A DNA stretch of 64,000 nucleotides, from the NCBI GenBank assembly GCA_006538405.1, contig BJKQ01000002.1, forward strand, positions 3,472,001 through 3,536,000, read 5' to 3'. This document shows, in pieces, positions 23,743 to 35,076 of the stretch. The stretch comes from Hansfordia pulvinata. Its lineage: Eukaryota > Ascomycota > Sordariomycetes > Xylariales. Made by a program: the position numbers and the translations under genes. Numbering within the stretch: the stretch's first letter is position 1; every line of letters starts with the position of its first letter. The notes beneath the pieces were generated by a model that was given only the letters and a program-made list of their open reading frames with translations, was not told the origin of the DNA and made no database searches.

Positions 23743-26700
23743 ATTGCCGGTGTTGACTCTGACCTGTGGTTTGGCGGCCCGGTCTTGCGTCGCGGCGCTG
23801 TGCGGTCTTGCCGAGACGACGACCTTGCGCCCCTTTCCCTCTCTCGTTGCGCCCTGGATACCTATCGACCTTCGATCCCGCAGATCTCAAGAGTCACCGT
23901 CTCGCCTCACATGCAAGTTCACTCGCGCTAGTCGGTAGATGTCCCCGGGTAGCGGCAGCAGTCAGGGCGCGGGCTTGTCGTGGTCGAGAGCCTGGGGTGC
24001 GTAAACCTCGCGATGTAGGCTTCCTCTCCAGACGGTGACGTTGAGGGCGCAGGGCCAATCAAGTGAGGGTCCAGTTTCGGGTACGCTGCACGTGCTATTA
24101 ATAGGTACCCGGTAGGCAAGTGGAAAAAGTGGCATCTGTGTGTGGATGGGTGGATGGCTGCGGTGTGTCGTCGTCGGGATAGAGCGAGCAGTGGCGGAGA
24201 GCGGACGAACGCCATGGCGGGCGGGTTCACAATTCCCCTCTCCAACCAACATTGTCAGTCAGGCAGGTACTTCTACCGACCTATCTCATTGGTAGACGTC
24301 CACATGAGAGGTAGATGGAACACTGGAACCTGGCTCCATCCGTCGTCCATCAAAGGCCCCTCCGGCCTTCAGGGAGTCCAGCGGCCCACCCCGCCCGCCA
24401 GGCGTACGGAGGGCCCTCCACTCCAGCCTGGCGGGCTCTACAGCCTTCCAAGGTTCCAGGTGCGCTGGGTTGAGGCGCTGTACTCGTACAATGGAAGGCC
24501 CCGAGGTCCAGCGGAGGAGAGAGGCGACGGGAACTCCAGCCTTCACTCATCAGCCGCAGGCAGCCCTGGAGGCCCAACCTTCCACGCCCGGTGGTCATTC
24601 AAGGGCTGTGGAATAGCCTTTGCAGGCTGCCCGTCACAAGGCTGCCCGTCTGCCTCGCGATCCATTCATCCAGCCCGATACAACCTTGGCCGCGGGAACC
24701 CGACCTTGCAGCAGGACTTTTGAGGTTCGAACACCGGCCTTGCAACGCCATTCATGCCAGGACTGCAACACACAGTTGGCGAAATTGCCTTTTTCCAAGG
24801 GTCAAGTCGATCACATGCGGACGATGTCTGCTAAAACACAGCGAGAAGGACGTGGTCTCACCCAGTCTGCCCCTTTAGACGGATGCGAGGCTGCGCGGGC
24901 AGATACACCGGGATAGGTCTTTTGGGAGGCTTCGACGCAGCCATCGGGACCCGGAGCCTATGCATCTTGCTGAACAGACATTGTCGCACGGTTGCTGCTG
25001 CGAGCCAGCTACCGGGTTGAGCTCTTGCAATGCCATGCACGTAGCATTCACAGAGACGGCAGAGACGACGGAGACGACGTGCCCGTCAAGGGTGTGCGCT
25101 GCGACGGCTACACGGTCGGAGAGAGATGCCCGTCCGTCTCTGGCTGTCGAGATGCAGTACGAGTACGTGACTCACCATATTTTTGCGAAGGAGAGATTTC
25201 CGAGCCATCATTGAGAGTCGGCTGTCTGCTACCGACGAGCCCAGAGCCAGATCCCGGGACAGCATGACTCTTGCTGCTGCTGCTCGTGCTGCTGCTCATC
25301 AAAGCTAATAGTAACACGCGCCGTGTACCTACTCGGAGCTGGCAACAAGCGATCGAGACGACACTCTGGAATCGGGACGCCGTGAGGAATGGCTACCCGG
25401 CCAGGACGCCAGCCCTGCCAATGCTCCCACGTCATCACTGAGCAAAGCGTCGAGTCATGTATCCCACACACGCCATGTTCACCTAACCCAGCATGGCCTG
25501 CACGAGACAATACCAAGCCCGCGGCGGCGGCCCTCGAAGGGAAACCCAAGCTCCCCTGGATGCCCGACATCCGTGGGCCGGCGCCGTTTGCTAGAGTCTG
25601 CCTGTGCAGGCGCGTGCGAGGGACGCGTGAGGCACGAGGCGAGGCGCTGTCGTGAGCAGAGACGCCGACCAGACGCCCAGAAACGTTTTACATGACTGCA
25701 CCTTGACTGCGAGTAGGTCCTGTGGGCTCCATGCACAGGCGTGTCTTTGCACTGTCGATTCGGCGATTCGGCTGATGGCGAAAGACGGGCGAGTCGCTGT
25801 CTAGGTACGGAGGGTGTGCTGCCCTCCATCGCGGTCTGCACCTCACGTCATCGTGCGTCCCACCTCTGAGCGGCATGGGCCGGCAGGCGGGTGTGATAGT
25901 GCTAGCAGCCAGAGAGAGAGAGAGTGTGTGTGTGTGTGGGAGACACAGGACGCTGGTCTGGAGTTGCGGGATGCCGGGGTGTGCGTGTAGAAAGCCGACG
26001 CCCAGCTCTTCCCCCCCCCCCCTGGGGAGAAAATGACCAGTCAGCTCAAGCAAGAGAACATCCATATCTGTCTGCCGGCCAGGCGTTGGCCATCTGCGCG
26101 CGTCGGCCCTGTCGCCGGCGCACATTGGGCACCAACCCAACACGTCTCCAAGCATCGTCTGTCAGGTCTGCAAAGGGGGGCCGGTCTCTCACTCCCCTCT
26201 CTCCAAAAAGGAGAGTATGCTCATGGATCTGGCCGCCTTCCGGCGCCGCGCCCGGTGACGAGTCTGCGCGCCGTCAACGGGAGCCTGGCGTGTTCTCGTG
26301 GCTAGCCTCCAGCGCTACCGGCCTGTCTTATCTTTCCCCGCCTCGCCCACCTACGCGTACTCGTACGTCCCAGGGCACTAGGTAGTCTACTCGTACGAGT
26401 GTGGGAGGGGGGCAATGGGGGCTCTTGGCTGTATTGGGGACGGCGAGGGGCTGGGGGAGAGCAAGCTTCAATAACAGATGGTAGATGTCCAATAGCCTTG
26501 CAGCAGGAGAAGGAGGAAGAGGAGGGAGACGGTGTAACCGGTACACGGGCGGAAGAGATGGCGGGGTGACTAGCGGATCGCGGGGGCAGCAAATCAGACG
26601 AGGGTGATAAGCAAGATGCATGGGGCCATCCCGATGCTCCCGCGGAGGACTTGCACTCATATGGCAACCCGCTACGAGTGCGTTGGAGGAGAAAAGTGGT

Positions 26701-29700
26701 GGTGGTGGTGGTGGTAGCCTGGCACGCAGTTGCATGCCCGGCATCACTTTCGCATCACTCCCACAGCACACACGGCCGCTGCCGGCCATCCGGTGTGCTC
26801 ACTCGTGCCTACCTACCTAAGGTTGCTACGAGTACTCGAGGAAAAGGGGCGTGGGACTACCAACCAGTGCGGAGATTTAGCGATTCTCATAGCATCAGCA
26901 CTCGCGCGAAAACCCGCACAGGCCGCCAGCTTAGCGCCGACCCGGGCGACTCTGGCAGGTCTGTCTGGGTCTGGGGAAGCTTTACGGGTAAAGACAATGT
27001 GCGGGGGGCGCGCGTTGTCGAGATGCGCTGAGCTGGGACGGGGACGGGGTCGAAGGCCGCTCGGGCGTGCCTAGTCTCTCGGCTGGGCGTGAGACGGCGC
27101 ACCAGGGTGAAGCACTCGATGGTAGTAGGTTGTTGCCTGCCACCCTGCCTGCACGTCCATCGTGAAGAGGCACTCACTCGTACCTTGCGAGATGCACCCG
27201 GTACTCGTAGGGTGTACTCATGGTGTGTTGAGTGAACGTCCGGGGAGAGAGTATTGGACAAGATGCGTGAAGGCGTCGTGCCGAAGCGCAGTGTGAATGC
27301 CGGTTGGATGAAGAGCCGGTATCCTTGTTAGCGAGAGACACTCATTCGACCCTGGGAATCCACGTGTGACGCTGTCGGTTGCTGATGCTGTCTCAGCGCT
27401 GCCGGCCGGCGAGGGGGGCGAGCAGCCGCCGTGATGCTCGCAGCAGGCTTGGAGACAGGTGGACACGTCAGGCTGTGCCTGTATCCGTACGAGTACTCGC
27501 ACGTCGCCGGCAGCCATCCGTATGACAGGCCTCGATCAACGAAGAGAACGCAGGAGAGGTGATCGGTGGATCCCATAAGTCGAGTCGGTATTCGTGTCCG
27601 TGCGCAGTACGCCTACGCGGTACGGGCGACAGCGGCCTCGGCTTGCCAAGGGCGCCTGTCTCACGTGCCCGTCTGGTCCGTCAGTGATTACGAGTCTGTC
27701 TCGCTGGTGGTCGCGGGCGCCCCTTGGCCGACGCGGCTGAGGGACACAAAAGGAGAACGGGAGCCCGGTGCCAGCTAAAAGGGGAGCCGCCCAGGCAGTC
27801 GGCAGAAGTAGGAACCCGTCGTCCGCGACCGGGTGGCAAAGGGATCTGATCTGGCGCGACAAAGCAATCCATTCTCGGCTGTCTTGCGGGAACGGATTCC
27901 ACTCGAAGCGCCGCCGCCTCGCTGGGCCCTTCTTATTACTACAGGTTATTAGTAGCACGAGTATGCAAGTACCTCAGTAAGCGGCCAACATGGAAAGGCC
28001 AGTCAGTGGGTGGCGAGGGCGGCTTTAAAATAGTAACACCCGTCTCTCTATCTCGGGCCAGGGACAGCGGGACGGGATGATGCGAGGTGAGGTGAGGTGG
28101 CGATGACGGCTGATGATTAGGTGGCAGGTATCATGAGAGAAAACCGATGAACTCCGTAACTCCGGACGCGTCCGTTCTTCATGTCCTGAGCCTTTTCGTC
28201 AGGTTGCGAGTGCGGCGTGAGCCAGAGGCCGTACGAGTGGTACTCTGTGAGGTTAGGTACTTTATCAGATAGGGACGGTACCTAGCCCAGGGCGTACGAC
28301 TTCGGATTCATCCTGTCCACACCTGCGAGAAGGATGTATCCCTTACCCGGCCTTTCAGGGTCGGGAGGGTGCCCCGCCGAGACCCTTTCCAGCCGTGCCA
28401 GCCACGCCAGCAAAGCGAGACACCCGCGCCGCCTCTGTCACGGCCACCTGCGTCGGTCCTCGGTACCTGATATTCCAAAACTCCGGGCGTACGAGTACGC
28501 ACAAGACGGCACCGGCATCCAATGCAATCAATCACACATCGGGAACCCGCAAGCTGAAAGCGCGAAGGGCCACCACCAAGATGTACCTCATTTTCACGCA
28601 CGGTCAGCTTTGAAGTCCACTGAAGTCCAGCAGCATCAGTGTAGGCCCCATCCCATCCGTGGATTTGATCAGGTCAGCAGGTCCGATGCCACTGGACGCA
28701 GGCACACAGCCACGAGGCACGAGTACCTAACCTACCACTCGAACGAAAACGTACCGCAGATGCAACCAAACCAATGACAGCCGTTCGAGATCCATGCAAT
28801 GGACCTCAGCGTGCTCAGATACGAGCACGCCCCTATGTCAGCCCCGGACGCCGCCCGTGCGCCCCCGCGAACGGAGACACACGACCGCGGCAGATTCAGG
28901 CGGGCAGCAGGCCCGCATGACAGTACGACTGGAGGACATCGGATTGGACAGGCCAGACCAGACGCGCGCATGGATGGATGTCGTCCTTGGAGAGATACTT
29001 GGGTACGTCTTATCAGCAATGCCCTGGGACAGGCGCGCCTGTGGTCACCCAGCAGCAGCATCACTCCCGCTCCCACCACTGCCACCATCAGCACGCTGCC
29101 ACCGGGACGTCCGGCGAATGACCGGCTTAGGAGGCCTGCGCTGTCCTGGCATCTGCACCTGCATCTGCGTGGTTACCTCAATCAATGATAGCTGCCCACC
29201 TGGTGTCTCCCTCCCTAATGTACCTGCCGTAGATAACGCGCCCTCTCAGGCCCGTCGGGTCCATCCTTGAGTGCAGTGGATGGAAGGGATGCCAGGCGAG
29301 GATACTCGTACGGAAGAGCGCCTGCCTGCCCTGACCCATTACTTCAGGTCGCGCCTGCCTCCGTGTCAGCCCGCGCGGCACTCACTGCCTTTCTTTCGCC
29401 TGACTCGTCTCCTACCTCGTCTGCTTGACCTGTGCGATCCATCCTCAACCTAACCTCTCTCTCTGGTCTCGTCTGTCCTCGTCGCTCTGACAGATAGCAC
29501 ACAACGAACACGCCGAGAACTCATCCACGATAACCTCTGAACCCATCCCCGCGGACACGCCTCATAGCGAGCATATCCCGGTCCTGACCCTGGGCCCTTC
29601 CAAACCAAGACCCAGCCCCGTCCCGGATCGCCACGCTCCCTGCATACGACTACCCTTACTCCGTACCTACCACGCCCTACCTACTCGTACAGCTTCGCTC

Positions 29701-31209
29701 CCGCCCCAAGCGCGCGATCAGCAGCCCGCCCACGCCCCCGTCCTCACAAAGAAGCAAATCCCAGGAGGCCCTGTCTGGCTTCTGACGTACCCGGTGCTGC
29801 TTGCCGGCTGCCCTGCCGTCGTGTCATGCAGCCAGGCCAGAGTTGACGCTGTTCATAAAGGAAGCCCCCCGCCTGGTCTGCCATCATCGTCAGCCTGCCC
29901 GACTCGAATCAGTTTTGCTTGACCCGACACGACTCTTGCACGTTCACGCCTCTTGCCATTGACCGCGTTCCGTCCCACACGAGAGTCCGGCGTTTGATGA
30001 CGTTCGAGTCGTACTCGTACCCAATCCCACCCCCGACCTGCCGGCTCCACAACTGCGCATCACATGTTCCATCGTCAGCGCCTGTTGATCCGCCTGCCCA
30101 GCGCACCAGCGTGCCAGCATCTAGTACCAGTCCAGCCTAATTCCAGCACCACCGCGGCGCGTGGCCAATACTCAGCCCCGTGAACCTCGTCGGCTTCGGC
30201 GGCGCTTACACGACTCTGCGCGAGTGAGGCCATCTCGCTGTTCTTGATCCGCCACGACGACCGCGAGCACAGGTCCGCGTGGTGGCCACTACCATACTGA
30301 TCGTGAGGTACGAGTACGAGTACACATCACCCAGCACGTCCCCGTCCGCCACGGCCCTCGCCTCGCCTCATCTCGCCTCGCCTCGCGGCAAGTCAGGGTT
30401 CCCTGAATTACGTACAAGAATAGTCTCGCCCCTGTTTTGCTCTTCTAGAAGGACGCAACTGGCCCCCGCTGTGCACCCACACGACCCAGCAAGGACCGCC
30501 ACGACCGCCAGGCTTTTCCAGGCAGTTGATCTTGTGCCTCATTGGCCCCCCTCGGCTTCTTGGCGCCTCTGACTGCCCTGCGTGCCTGCCTGCCGCACTC
30601 GCGGCACTCGAGTAGGTCTTCCGAGCGAAATTGCGCGTGCCGTCCGCTGCGCCTGCCACGGCTGCTGCGGCCGGATCAGACGCCCTCATCCGCGGACGCC
30701 TCTGCGTCACCCAACAGCGCAACCCGCATTGACAAGCCAGCCGTGCGGGCATTGTTGCTCATTGCCCTTCCAAGGATCTCGCCCTGCCCTGACCTGCCCT
30801 GCTCTGCCCCTTGACCCCGTTGCATCGCTTGCTACCTACATTATCGTCTTGTTGCCGCGTCTAGCTTCGGTAACTGACAGGCTTGGCTGCGCCCGCCCGT
30901 CCCCTTGCGATTGCAGGTACAGGTATTTTCGTCGGTCGCTAGCTTCAGAAACTAGAGCCACACCTCTTATCTGCCCCATCCCTCGACGGCCCAGTCGTCT
31001 CAGTCCCGTTGTGCGTCTCTGGGCCCTCGGCGGACTGACAACTCGGATCTTCCTACTGGCTGCTAGATCTGGCAAGCCCACTCCATGCAGCCGATAAAGG
31101 AGGAGCCCTGTTGCACCCAACCAAACCCAGCCCACTTCCCTACGAGTACTAGGCTCCTGGGTATACAAGTAGGGGACCACTGGGAATAATACCCTCCGCG
31201 TCGGGCATC
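23743..31209. other. Gene-poor region, about 7.5 kb
   Basis: No open frame here carries a recognisable domain, and candidate frames overlap on both strands. No transposon ends, tRNA or rRNA were found. It contains about a dozen copies of TACGAGTA/TACTCGTA (24481 to 31148, two overlapping at 30309 and 30315), an (AG)n(TG)n tract at about 25913-25938, and short GGTGAGGTGAGG-type repeats near 28083. The last 500 bp are probably the leader of the gene starting at 31210. Confidence 0.5.
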
Positions 31210-32846
31210 ATGATGAACCCAAGGGTCTTTCTCTTCTCCCGCCCACAGTTGACACAACAACAACAACAACAACAACACGACCACCTACTACCAGCACAAC
31301 GACAACAACCACGCCAACGGCAACATCCTTCCCAAGGGCCTCTCACCCCTCGGGACACCAACCACGCGCCCATTGCCGCAGTCAGGCGCAAGCATGAACC
31401 AGCCTCGAAATCTGCTCTCTCTAACACCGGTTCAAACTCAGTTACAGACCACGAAGGTCTTTTGAAGATGGGCAAGCCCAGAGATCCGTCCAGCTTATCT
31501 CCCCAGCCCATGAGTCGGAGCCCGCCTAGCACTACTGCTACACACGCTATTGGACGCCCCAGCACGTCGTCCAGCGCCGTGGAAATCCCCGTCAAGCCGC
31601 AGCAGGACACAGCGCACAAACACAAACACCGCCATCATGGGGACGCAAAGCGCCGGCCAGCCGCCGTCAACCGAACCCACCGCAGCACCCACTCGCCAGA
31701 TGCCATGCCGCCTTCGGTGGCTGCTCTCCTTGCCCTAACTACCATTCCACCGCCCAGCAAGAAGGGAAGCTTGCAACAGCGTCGGAAGAACCGTATGACA
31801 GTGGACTCGATTGTACCCCGGTCTCAGGTGTCCGAGAAAGACCTCAGCGATGAGCTGGCTGAAACCCTCTCGCTACCCTCCATGAGCCGCGGCAGCCCTA
31901 TGGACGTGCTGCTCAGCCCACCCGACGAGTTGGAAGAGGACGACTACTCGGTAGCCAGCGAGGGCGAGTACACCTCGGCCTTCTCCACCCGAGTGGACTC
32001 TCTCGAGAGCCTTCCATCTCTGGGTGATTCTGTCGGGACCAGCATGACACCCTCATTCGAATCTCCAGTCACTCCAAGAAGTCGCAGATTCCGCCAGCCA
32101 CGAAGGTCGCTGGAACCCGTGGTCTCACCACCCGGGGAAGGGCCAAATGACCCCCTCTCCTGCCACGATGCCGAGGATCTTGACTTTAGTGTCTTTGACC
32201 GCAAGCCCGCCTCGGACGAGGGTGCGATCGCTGCTGCGCCCAATGCGCTGCGATCTGTCTTCAAGTCTAATCTGACAGCGTCTTTGAGAGCGCTGCGCTC
32301 AGCGGCACGCACCATCTCGACATTTACCGCCTCTTCGATACCGCCAGATGACTTCCTCACTCGATCCATCCTTACAATCGACCCGAGCGTCCCTTTCACT
32401 GACGAGCGGATGCCTCCGGTGATGGAAGAAGAACCGAGCGAAGCCATGCGACGGTATCTGAACCCCACAAGCTCGTCCTGCCCCGAGTCTCGCTCGCCGC
32501 CGAATGTCCGAGGCTACACGGCATCTATCCAGATGCGCACGTACAAAGTTCAACGGTCACGAAGCGCTCTCGGTCCCGGCAGCCGTTCCTCACCCCAAGC
32601 GAACCCGCCGAAACAGCCCTCGCTGGAATCGCCCTCGGCCCCCGGCAGCGGGAGATGCGCGAGAATTCGGATTTCATTCGCATAGCCGTCATGGAGCATC
32701 TCATGCGGAAGCGCGGAAAATTGGATGACCAGCGCGAAGGCCATGCACGGTGGCTACTGCCCCCGCGCAAAACTGCCTCGAAGCATTACGAGGTCGGCGC
32801 CGATGGTATCCCCGCACGCTGGTGCTCGATGTCGGCAGACGCTTGA
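31210..32846 (+). CDS. Fungal-specific disordered protein, about 545 aa
   Basis: ATG 31210 opens a frame of 491 codons. The last 60 or so codons continue in another frame to the stop at 32844-32846. The break is at 32646-32652, where one extra C (giving GSREMREN) restores continuity; this again is a single missing base. Most of the protein is Ser/Pro/Arg-rich with a polyQ near the N terminus, SP/TP sites and an acidic stretch (about 235-245). The C-terminal tail (EMRENSDFIRIAVMEHLMRKR, then KLDDQREGHARWLLPPRK) is a compact charged motif that I recall as the most conserved part of related Pezizomycotina proteins. Function is unknown; a regulatory or scaffold role would be a guess. Confidence 0.7.
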
Positions 32847-35006
32847 GGGGCAGGCCCGGAGTCAATCACAACAAGCCCACGATCCTCACGCACCAAACCA
32901 CATATGAAGGCATCCCCGCAATGCACCATGTGGGCGGGGTCACGAGACGATCCAACCCGCGTGCCTACGTTTTCTGTTTTGCGGGCGGCGTCTGTGTTGA
33001 CGAGGTTTCAACGAGACGAATCCCAGGGTGGCTCGGACTGCAGACGCAGCGAATCCCGCAGGATCGCGCCAGCACATGCCGACATCGCTGTTTGGCTGTG
33101 TTTGGCTGTGTCATACCGCGCTACCGAGAGGACGATCTGTGGGGAATGCCTGCTTTTCTACGTTCTAGGGCCTTTCGAACCAAAATTTTGCCAGTCCGGT
33201 ACCCGGTAAAAATTGGTCTACCAGAGCCCAGACTTATCAATTCGACAGTCATTGCATTCTGTCAGGTTTTTCGAACTTGACGGGCCGCCTCATGACGTTA
33301 CCACTGGGAATCCTCAAAACCACCAGGGTCGAAAACGTTCACCGAAGAAGGCCAACTTGCGATGGCTCAGCAATCAGCAGATTGCCAGACAGCCAACAGC
33401 CTGGGATGCGACGGGCTATGCGTTTGCAGCCCACCCCCTGCGCGCATGGGTCTGGACCTGTTATCAGGAGAAGCCGAACGAACCCGACTGCGGACCCAAA
33501 ACATCGGGCGAGTTTCCGACCGGTCCGTGGGAGGACGACCGACCATTGACCGCCAAAAAACGCAACAGCCGCAGCCGTCATCACACCGCCGCGGACTGAT
33601 CCTGCTCAAAGGGGAGCAAGCAATCTCTTTCCTATCACTCCGCCGCAGAAAGCAGGCAGGAGTGCAGGCACGTAGCCTGATGGGCAGCGTGTCTGGAGTC
33701 CACTCTGTACATTTCCGAGTCGAACATATTGCACATATGGCACACATATCTTGACATTCTCCATTTCTGGCAGGATCTACAGCTCAGCGCATCTCCGCAT
33801 TTTCCTTAGTCCTGCATTATCGGTGCCACACTCAGCAAGCTACTTACTACCTACACTTGATTTCTTTGATTTTCCATCCATTGGGAAGGTGTTATGGGCG
33901 AAGGGGACCTCAGGGTCCAGATGGATACCCTCCCCAACGGGCAATGATGTTCTTGTCTTCTTGCTTCATTTCAGCATGGCGTTCTGGGGATGCATGTGCA
34001 AGGGGTTGTGATAATCTTGGACATGACCGTATATAGCAAGTACGCACTGCAAATACATGCCCGTCACGTCAGCGACGGCAGCTCCTGACAACGTGGTATT
34101 TCCCGCATATCCCCAGGTTCGGGTCGAGATTGACATTGCGCCACCTGCGTGTACTCGTGCGAGCGCGTCCGCCCCCAGGCTCTTTATCGCGTGTTGCTGT
34201 GCAGCCTCTGCCAGTCGAGCACCTGCGTTAGAGATTGCACAGAGTGGCACTCTGTAGAATTGAAAATCCCGCAGTAGCTCGCCGTCGAAGGGTGAGCGGG
34301 CCCTCCCGCCGTCCCTGCATGCGTGCCCGACCGTTTGGGCGCAAGGGTCCAACCGGAGCCAACCTCGGCCAGGCATTCCTACGAGCATGTGGCCGCGGTT
34401 AGAGACACGGAAGGAAAGATGAAAAAACCTATCAAACGGCCCGCTCTCAGACATGCCCTTTGCCCACGTCTGCTCTAGCTGGGAGGGCGCCACAATTCAT
34501 CAACTCCCATAACAAGAAGCAGTGCGGAGGTGTATGTGTGTGTCTTTTTTTTTTCGGGGCCTTGCAGCGTCTGCTACCAGGCGTGCATGCGTTGACAGGG
34601 TGACAGGCTGGCAGCACGGGGCCAGCATCATGTTGTTGACGCGCGGGGGTCACCAGTCCGGAAGAGGATCCGCGAGAGGCTTACGAGTATTATTACCCTG
34701 GGGCAGCAAAGGGAGGGAGAAGAAGAAGAAGAAGAAAACAAGAAGGGTGGAAGTAGGAAAACAGTGCGCTTGTTGGGGAATGAAGGGCGAACAAATCAAG
34801 GGACAAGACAAGACAGACCTTGGCCCGCTGGCCCGCCCCTCCTTTGCGGCGGCGGCTACGTGGCCGCGTCCCTGTCGATGAGTCTTTTCATCTGAATTCT
34901 TTTTTTCTTGTTCTATTCATCAGTCCCTGTGTTTGAGGCGGGGGCGGGACGGATGGTGGTGGTAGTGGTGTTTTTGTCAGTGTCCTTTTTTGGTCCTTTC
35001 TCGTCC

Positions 35007-35076
<70 letters not shown>

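Noticed and set aside
28108..28192. Possible box C/D snoRNA with TGATGAT, CGATGAAC and CTGA and a 10-nt match to 5.8S rRNA
   Set aside because: The match starts four bases from the D box, the stem is only 3 bp and box C lacks the purine. The known 5.8S methylation sites lie elsewhere.
13938..31209. RIP-degraded transposons as explanation for the gene-poor blocks
   Set aside because: The DNA is not AT-rich, CpA/TpG depletion is not evident by eye and no transposase or reverse transcriptase fragments are readable.
33966..34493. Open frame of 175 codons on the minus strand
   Set aside because: No ATG-linked signal, splice context or recognisable motif; length is within chance for this GC content.
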